Below, one piece after another: positions 27,601-36,600 of a stretch of DNA of 64,000 nucleotides. The notes beneath the pieces are model-generated. The model did not search any database, had not been told where the DNA came from, and saw nothing but the letters and a program-made list of their open reading frames with translations. Both the position numbers and the translations under genes were made by a program. Every line of letters starts with the position of its first letter. The first letter of the stretch is position 1. The stretch is from Sipunculus nudus (Eukaryota; Annelida; Sipuncula; Golfingiida; Sipunculidae), in contig CM049307.1 in NCBI GenBank assembly GCA_026874595.1, positions 60,148,870 to 60,212,869 on the forward strand. The letters are read 5' to 3'.

Positions 27601-30600
27601 CTACCATACCAAAAATTGGATTGCTTAGACTTAGTCCTTTTGAGATGTTAAGAAAAAACTTCAATTTTCCATTAAAAACCCATTGTTATATTTCAAGACT
27701 GCCTTTAATAAAACCTCTAATCTGACCTTGAACATATACTCTTTCCTCTATACATTTACTCTGTACATACCAGAAATTAGGTCAGTTTTGTGTATTTTCT
27801 TAAAGTTATGGGCCTGAAGATAATGCCTTTTGTAAAAATCAGGAAAGATATTAACTCACTTAACATAAGAATTGTTGAAGCTAGAGATTCTTTTCAGGGA
27901 TATAACTTTATTTAATCAAGAATCAATTGTATACCCAAAATTAGATTTGAATTTTTAAAATTTTTTAAGTTATTAGCATAAATATAAAATCAGTACCTTA
28001 AATTTTTGGCCACCGCACATTTATTTCCTGTAGGTACTGTAGATTTTACTTTCACAGTATGTACACATAAGGAATTAGTCTGTTAAAGTCTGAATTTTGA
28101 AAATGAAAGCTCCAAAATTAGGCTTGTTATTGATTATTTTTAGGCTCTTATTGTATTCGCTTGCATTGTCAAGAAGCCCACTTTAGTCATTAGAGGTCAT
28201 TCAGTAGAGTTTTCTCTGCTTACTTGATTTGCAGTGGATCACTTTGGGAGGAGTAGGGTTACAGGTGTACTTGTACAGTTATTCTTATATCACCTTCCCC
28301 CCCCCCCTCCCAACCAAGTGTAATGCAAATATTGTTGTTTGAAATGTTTTTTCCATTATTGTAAAGCTGTTTCCAGTCCTTACTGCTTTATTAAATGGTT
28401 TCAGGCCACAATTTTTATGTAAAATTTATAATTAGTAGATTTAGTTTATGCTCATTTGAATAGAATTTTTTTCAGCATCTTATTTCAGTTAATAAATTAA
28501 ATGTCTGTATTATATATATTTTTTTAATCTCCACGTTCTTCTTTATTCTATAATTGACAGGTGTTCATACATTCCCAAGGTTATTTTATGCACAAATTAC
28601 TGTCACATAATTGAAATAATGGTACTTCTAGAAATATTTAATTATGAGATACTCCTGCATCTTTGATATAGACCATAAAAGTACACAGTATTAGTGCAGC
28701 AAACATATATTTAAAGTTTGAATATCACCAGAAATCAGGGCCATTTCCTTAGCTTTCCAGATGCTTATATATAAAAAAAAACAAAAGAAATAAGTATATT
28801 TTGCATTTTAAAAAACATTCAGCGGAGTGACTTTACCCATGGGTCTCTAGTTCAATAAAGATGTGTTTTCTCACAGGACAGATGGCCCTCATGTTAAGTA
28901 ATATTTTTCTCCTCAGTAGATAATTAGTTTAGTTTAGTTGGACCTTCTTATATTTCTAATGATAGATTGTTCACCCATGGTAGAGGGATGTGCTCTCTGA
29001 ATGTCTCTGTGATTTTATATGTTTCTGATTCTGTATGATGGTTTGTGTTTTCAGTGCCTGGGAAAGTATTCTACCCATGATACACCTAAAAATATTGACT
29101 GCTGTGACGATGCTGACATGTGTAACTACCACCTGGAGCCCACAGTCACAGAGATCCCAACTACACCACACCCAGGTAAGGCTCACCACACACAACCACA
29201 TCCAGGTAAGGCTCACCACAAACAACACACCAAGGTAAGGCTCACCACATACAACACCACATCTGAGTAAGGTTCACATACACAGCACATCTTGGTAAGG
29301 TTTACCAAACACAGCACCACTTCTAAGTAAGGTTACCCACACACAACACCATACCGTGGTGAATTTAATACCTAGATGAGGTCCACCACACACCATACCA
29401 AGGTGAGGTTCTCCACCCACAACCCATAACCATACCAATATTAGGTTTACTACTCATAACACCACTCACAAGTGAGGTACTTTACAAACATTACAACCAG
29501 GTGAGGGCCCCCACACATAAAACCACATCCAGAGAGGTTCACCACGCATAGCATCAAGCCGGGGGTGGTTAACCACACATTGCTTTACCCTGGTGAGGTT
29601 TTCCACACACAGCACCATGCCGAGGTGACATTCATCATGTACACACAAGGGCTACTTCCAGGTCATGATCATCATACTTAAGGCACTGCACCCAGGGGAA
29701 GGTCACCATGTGCATCTATCACATAAATGACAAACCCTTTTTTGTCGATACAGAATCAATTTCCTCACAGAATTTTTAAAGCTCCTTTTTTAGAGGGCTT
29801 TCTCAGGTTCCCACCCATACATGTTACATTAGTTTGTGTACACATTACCATTAGTGTTTAATAGGCAGGTGTATTTGCCTGTCCTTGGTACATTATTTCA
29901 TTTCAGAAGGTTAAAATGCCACATAATTCAGTGTAACATTGAGTCCGTTGAACTGCTACTTAAAAATTAAATTTTATGTACTTAATTCTGTTATGAAGGA
30001 GGTATTTATATCTGATTACCCTGTTACATGAATTAATTATGTGAGTAATGTGCTGTATTTACAGATCCTGGTTTCTTTGCACCCTCCAGCTTTACACAAG
30101 TCGCCATGTTAATATCCAGCACAGTCTGTATCATAGTACTGATGATTGTAGTCACCTTCCTCTATCTAAGGTGAGTATATTAGGGGCAGTCAATCCTGCA
30201 CATTATTGGAAAGCTTATCTGTATCTTGTCTGTAACAGTAGTGAATTAATGGTAAATATATAGTGAAGTGCCCCAAGCATCCTATGTCAACACAACTGAT
30301 AATGATACAGAGCATAATGAAACACTTATAGTTGGCTCCTCCAGTCTTCAGAACACTGTTGTTGTCTTCACTTTTGTGGGCTTAAATAAGTGGTAGAATT
30401 GCTTTTGAAATTGTATTCGATGCCTGAAAGATAATTTTTAAAAATTTTTATTACCTAGATTATTTTTGGCTTGTCAGCACCATTCCAAAAAAAAGAATTA
30501 AACATTTGTACTTTGTTTCTTAGGGGGTTGTGGTTAAGTTTGTGTCCTCTAGTGTTGCTAAATACATCTCATTTTACAGGTAATCCCCCAACAGACTGTT

Positions 30601-33600
30601 TATCAACACACAGGTCAATATCACTTCATTTACCTCAATTGCAAAGGTACTACATACCTCTCTTATTCAAATTCATATCTTGAACAAGAGACATGTGTAC
30701 AGATATACTTCCATGTGAGAACAGATAATTCAAATTTGTTACTAATACCACCCATAAACACTGTACTTTTGGCTTAGGGCTTTTGTTAGCTCTACTGCTG
30801 ATATTTTAGTTATGCTTGTAAGGATATTGGCAGCTTAATTTTGATGTTTACACAGATATAAGAAGAGACAGTTAAGGAGACAGCAGTATCTAGTTGATGC
30901 TGAACAATGTGAGTCCTACATACCAAGCGGTGAGACCCTGACTGACCTCATCAGCCAGTCTCAGAGCTCAGGGTCTGGTTCAGGGCTCCCTCTGTTGGTA
31001 AGTCAGGAAACTAATTTTCCTTTTAGTGGATACCCCGGGGTATTGGTATTCCTTGTTTCTGTTTTCAAAGATTTTCCATATAAACATTTCCATGGTTAAA
31101 CTGTAGATTTGTCTGATAATTTGTTTAATCAGTTGGGAAATGTGGTTCTAACTGAAAGTGAGATTGAGTGATACTTTATAAATAAGTTACTGAACAGAAA
31201 GGATTTTCCAACCATAAAATTTTGAAAAAGTCATATTTGAAATTGAAAAAAAGTCCTGAGAAATGATATTCTAATGACTGACCATTAATTCATTCAGTTC
31301 CATAAATCAAAATAAAATGAACATGCATCCACCATGACAAAGTTGTTTGTTTAATGACATTCGTGAAATGTAGAGTCTTGTCTAAGAGGTGTGCTAGGAG
31401 ACTCTGGGTAAAAAAATTACATTTGGTCAAGACGTGAGATTTGTGCAATATCTTGAAATAAAGTCTTTATTTTGGAAAGAATATCCATAAAAAAGTTTTG
31501 CATGTATGCAAATAAAATTTTGATCTTCTGGATATGAATAGAATGTGTTTAATATTAGTGTCATAATAGTTCAGAAATCACTGTGTTTCAAGGATAACTT
31601 CCTGTTCAGTCCAAATTTCTTGGCCAGGGTAAGCCTATTAAAGGTTCCTATTTTGTATACATGAAATACATTGGTCTCTTGGAAATATAGTAGTATCTGC
31701 ATAATTTTGTTCTGAAACCATTTCTTTACAGCTGTACACAGAAAATATAAACACAGCATCTGGCACTTCTGTTAAATATAAGGCTGGCAACCCACAGTAA
31801 AATATCTAATTTACTATTGATTCTTGACAAGTTTATCTTTCTTACTTGACTGCAGGCCTGTAAGCTGGATTGGTTTTGCTAGGAAACTTTGGTATTAAAC
31901 TTTAATAAACTGATGGCAGATGATTATACATATTTTGGCAAGTGACTAAATACCTCTAAAGTTTACTGAAGTCTTCTGTTTATTTCAGGTTCAACGTACA
32001 ATAGCAAAGCAGATACACTTAATTAGGAGTATTGGGAAAGGTCGCTACGGTGAGGTATGGAAGGGCAAGTGGCGAGATGAGAACGTGGCCGTCAAAATCT
32101 TCTTTACAACAGATGAAGCCAGCTGGTTCCGAGAGACAGAGCTGTACCAAACTGTGCTTCTCAGACATGAGAATATTCTAGGTAATACTGGTAACTTATG
32201 GGTGTCAAAGAAAATATGTACTTCAAGGTGATATTTTTATGCATAATTATTTATCATTAATTGTTAATTAGTACTTTCAGTATCAGGCCTTGTACTTATA
32301 TGCCTAAAAGTAAATTTAAAGCCTGAATTCAAGGACTAGGGATGTACTCCCTTCTATGAATACGAAAAACTGAAAAACATTCTCATGAAAATATTATTTT
32401 ATAAAAAATAATTTTTATTTCACCTTGGATATAAGAACCAAGGTTTATACAATATCACTGTAGATTTCCCTCAGAAATAACAGTTTCGCTTGAAGAGGTA
32501 AAAGAGGTTATTTGCCAGTCTTAAATATTATTTTCTTCAATATAATAAGAGGGGTTTACATAGATCAGTCTTACTATTTTAGCATCATGATGTTTCCAGG
32601 TTTTATTGCGGCCGACATCAAGGGTACAGGCTCTTGGACACAGTTATTCCTGATAACAGATTACCATGAGAACGGCTCACTCCATGATTACCTGAAGACA
32701 CACATACTAGACACAGAGGAGGTCCTTTTGCTGGCCCACTCGGCAGCATGTGGCCTGGCACATCTGCACACAGAAATATTTGGCACCAAAGGTCAGCACA
32801 CTATTTAATCTTTATACTTCTTGCCCATCCCGGTTTCATATTGAACACAGCCAATCAAAGCAGTTTCTTATTGCATAATTAAATGGATCAAGGCTGCAGT
32901 TTGAAATTGTTACACAGTGTAATGCATACTTAATTGGCTTGATTATCAAATTTGGTTAATTCTTATTTGAAAATGGAAATTTATTTTTTAACACCCTCTT
33001 ATTTCAAATAATAAATTAAATATGCATTATTATACTTCAATCCGGTCATCTCCACTTTCTGCTTTTTTTTTAGCTCAGATGACTGAATATATTATCAATC
33101 ACCCTTTGTCCGTTGTCCGGTTATCTGTTAGTACGGCACAAATCGTAACCACTTGACCTTGTAACTTATAACTAAACCTACTTGGAGGTCAGTAAAAATC
33201 TCCTTGGAAAACATAAATTAGGTCATTGTGGCCTATTTCCTCCTTGTTTGAGGTAATTGGCAGTGGACAGAGACTGCTACAGGAGCCACCTTTGATCCTC
33301 CAGGTTGTACAGCCTTAAATTTGTGCATGCAGTTGGACGCTTGGACACCTAGAACCAAGTATCTGAAGGAATATAAGGGATATCAGTTGCTTACCCTCTA
33401 TTCCTGAAAGCTCTGTAGTTATCTCATTTCTAATTTGAACTGACCCATCCCACAACAGGATGTTGAGACAGTAGAGTACTTAACCCTGCTGTAGGAACAC
33501 AGGGTAAGTGTCTGTGGTGCTCAAAATCCATTTGGGACACTCAGCCTTTTGGGTTCAAGCGTCCGATTGGATGCTCAATTTCTGGCTGTAAGAATCAAAG

Positions 33601-36600
33601 CTGGCCCTTGTAGCAGTGAGTGACCATTGTGCGCCAGCTACCTCAAACAAACCTGTCAATTGTGTATACGATGTGGTGACAGCTGACATTTATATTTCAT
33701 TGCAATCAAGTATTCACATGTCATGATACCCTGTCATTATAATGATATTTTAATAATGTATAATAAAAAAGTGATTGAATTTTACATAACCCTTCAAAAT
33801 TTGACACAGATCCCATTCTCTTTGGGTGCTTTAAAATCCTGTGTGACTCTTCAATTTTATTTATTGAACATCCAGGACTCCAGGAATTTTAAGTCCTTTT
33901 GAAAACTCTATGTCAACAGATAAAAGTGACTTGGTTGATGCACTTTAAAATCTTTGTCTTGATAGGTAAGCCAGCCATAGCACACAGAGATATCAAGAGC
34001 AAAAATATCCTGGTGAAGAAAAATGGCACCTGCTGTATAGCTGACCTGGGCCTTGCTGTTAGGTTCCTCAGGTAAGACCAACTCTTTATTATGGCTGTCT
34101 AATATGGTTATAAGTGACCAGAATTTATTCACAAATGTATTTTCAGCATTTTGTACCTTGCTGATAAAAGTGGTCTATTCAGGTATCAAATTTTGACTTT
34201 CATTCAATTTACTGCATTGTGGACAGGTGGCAGCACCTATCAGTGAATGAATTGAAAACCCTCAGTTTCCAGATAACGGAAGGCTAAATTAAATTACAGA
34301 TAACAGAACAAATGATATACTGACAACTGATTGAATTAGTTATTTTTATTTTAACTCATGTTTCTAGAATGTCCAAAATATTTATTTACACTGACCATAC
34401 ACACTGATTGGGTAAGGTTGGCTACAGTCACTTGGAGATTGTAAGCTAGTGGCTGAAATTTTGAAAAAAAAAATTATCATTATCCTTAGGGCAAAAGTTG
34501 AGATTAGACACATGAGATGTGATTACACCTGAAGTGATTTCCTCATTGTGTTTAGTGTTAAAGAGAGAAGACTTGCATTTTCTACATCATTATTTTAAAC
34601 TTCTGTTTTAGTGACACAAACCAGGTTGACATTGCACCAAACACCAGGCAGGGAACCAAGCGGTACATGGCGCCTGAGGTGCTTGATGAAACTATCAACA
34701 CCATTCACTTTGACTCCTACAAGCAGGCTGATATGTATTCACTTGGGCTGGTCATATGGGAGATAACTCGACGGTGTATAACGTCAGGTATGTATTCTCT
34801 AGGGTTGGTCATATGTGAGATAGCACGATGGTGTGTATTCTCTAGGGTTGGTCATATGTTAGATAGCACGACGGTGTCTAACGTCAGGGATGGATTCTCT
34901 ATGGTAGGTCATATGTGAGATAGCATGACAGTATCTAATGTCAGGTATGTATTCTCTAGGGTTGGTCATACGTGAGATAGCACGATGGTGTGTATTCTCT
35001 AGGATTGGTCATATGTTAGATAGTACGATGGTGTCTAACGTCAGGGATGAATTCTCTATGGTAGGGCATATGTGAGATAGCATGACAGTATCTAATGTCA
35101 GGTATGTATTCTCTAGGGTTGGTCATATGTGAGATAGCACAAAGGTTTCTAATGTTAGGTATGTATTCTCAAGGGTTGGTCATATGTGAGATAGTCCGAC
35201 GGTATGTCACTTCAGGTGGGTTTTTTATAGGGCTGTTCATGTGGGAGATAACCTGATGGTGTATCACTTCAGGTAGGTATTCTTTAGGGATGGTCAGATT
35301 GGAGGTAACAAGCAAGTTAACACTTTGAACAGGAATAGATACTTTGGTGCTGGTCATATGGGAAATAACTAGATGTTATATCACTTCACAAATAAGTGCT
35401 GGTCATTTTGGAAATTGTCAGACAATATATCACTTTAGGAACAAGCTCTGTAGTTAGTGCTGGTCATATTGGAGATAAACAAAGTGGAATATTACTATAT
35501 GGTGTAGCACTGGAGATTTATGCAAGTTAAAGTGAAGATGAAGGTCACCATACAGTTAGAATGATATGTTGTAATTAAGCCTTCTGGATTTGTGGTGTTA
35601 TGTGCATAAGGCCATGACAACCCAGAATTCTAAATTTGATGTTGAGAAATAGAGTGGATCTCTGGTGTTGAGATGCCACCATTCACACCTTTGAGGTATT
35701 TGAGACCTGAAAGTTCAGAATTTCAAAACCTCAATTGCTAGGCTACATCATATCCTCCTAACTGCCAGAGTGACAAGATGTAAGCTAAAGTATTAGCGGT
35801 ACGGTGAAATGTGTTGTCTCAAAGATGTAAAGGTTTATAAATATAACTTTAATATATTAGAGTGCAGTAAACTTTACTATTCCGCAGTGTAGTATGGCAA
35901 TTATCTACTAATAGTCCTACAGATGTATTTCATCTATTTGGCTTTTATCAGAAATACTACTCCTATAAAGTTCTAATGGTCAATAACTGAATTATTAGTC
36001 ACTGCTATGTTATGATACCCAAAGATTTGGACCACTCAGTTCAAAGTAGCAGCTTTAAAATTGCAACTTTAGGTGACATAACACTGCATAATCTGAAGAG
36101 GAATTAACTTAAGTTATAGTTACTTGAACATGTTGGCTAGGGATTTCAAAGCTTAGTCATAAAATAGTATGGTAGCAGCTGTAAAATTGCAACTTAAGGT
36201 GACATAAAAACTCTACTTCATAATCTGAAGAGGAATTCACTTAAGTTATAATCACATGAATATATCCGATAGGGATTTCAAAGCTTAGTCATAAAATATT
36301 ATGGTAGCAGCTTTTAAATTGCAACTTAGGTGACATAAAACTACTTCATAATCTGAAGAGGAATTCATTTTAGTTATAATTACATGAACAGGTTGGCTAG
36401 GGATTTCAAAGCTTAGTCATAATTATACAATTTTAACCTGTCTACAGGCATCGTAGAGGACTACCAGGTGCCCTACTTTGATTGTGTACAGAATGATCCC
36501 AGCTTTGAGGATATGAGGAAAGTGGTTTGTACAGAGAGGATACGACCCTCATTACCCAACAGATGGTGCTGTGATGAGGTGAGATTATCCCACTTACTCT

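Noticed and set aside
29019-29270. Exon 3 extended through the repeat as one long exon
   Set aside because: Only the 29176 (and possibly 29206) donor keeps the frame into exon 4; reading on through 29235 and beyond leads to a stop near 29270.
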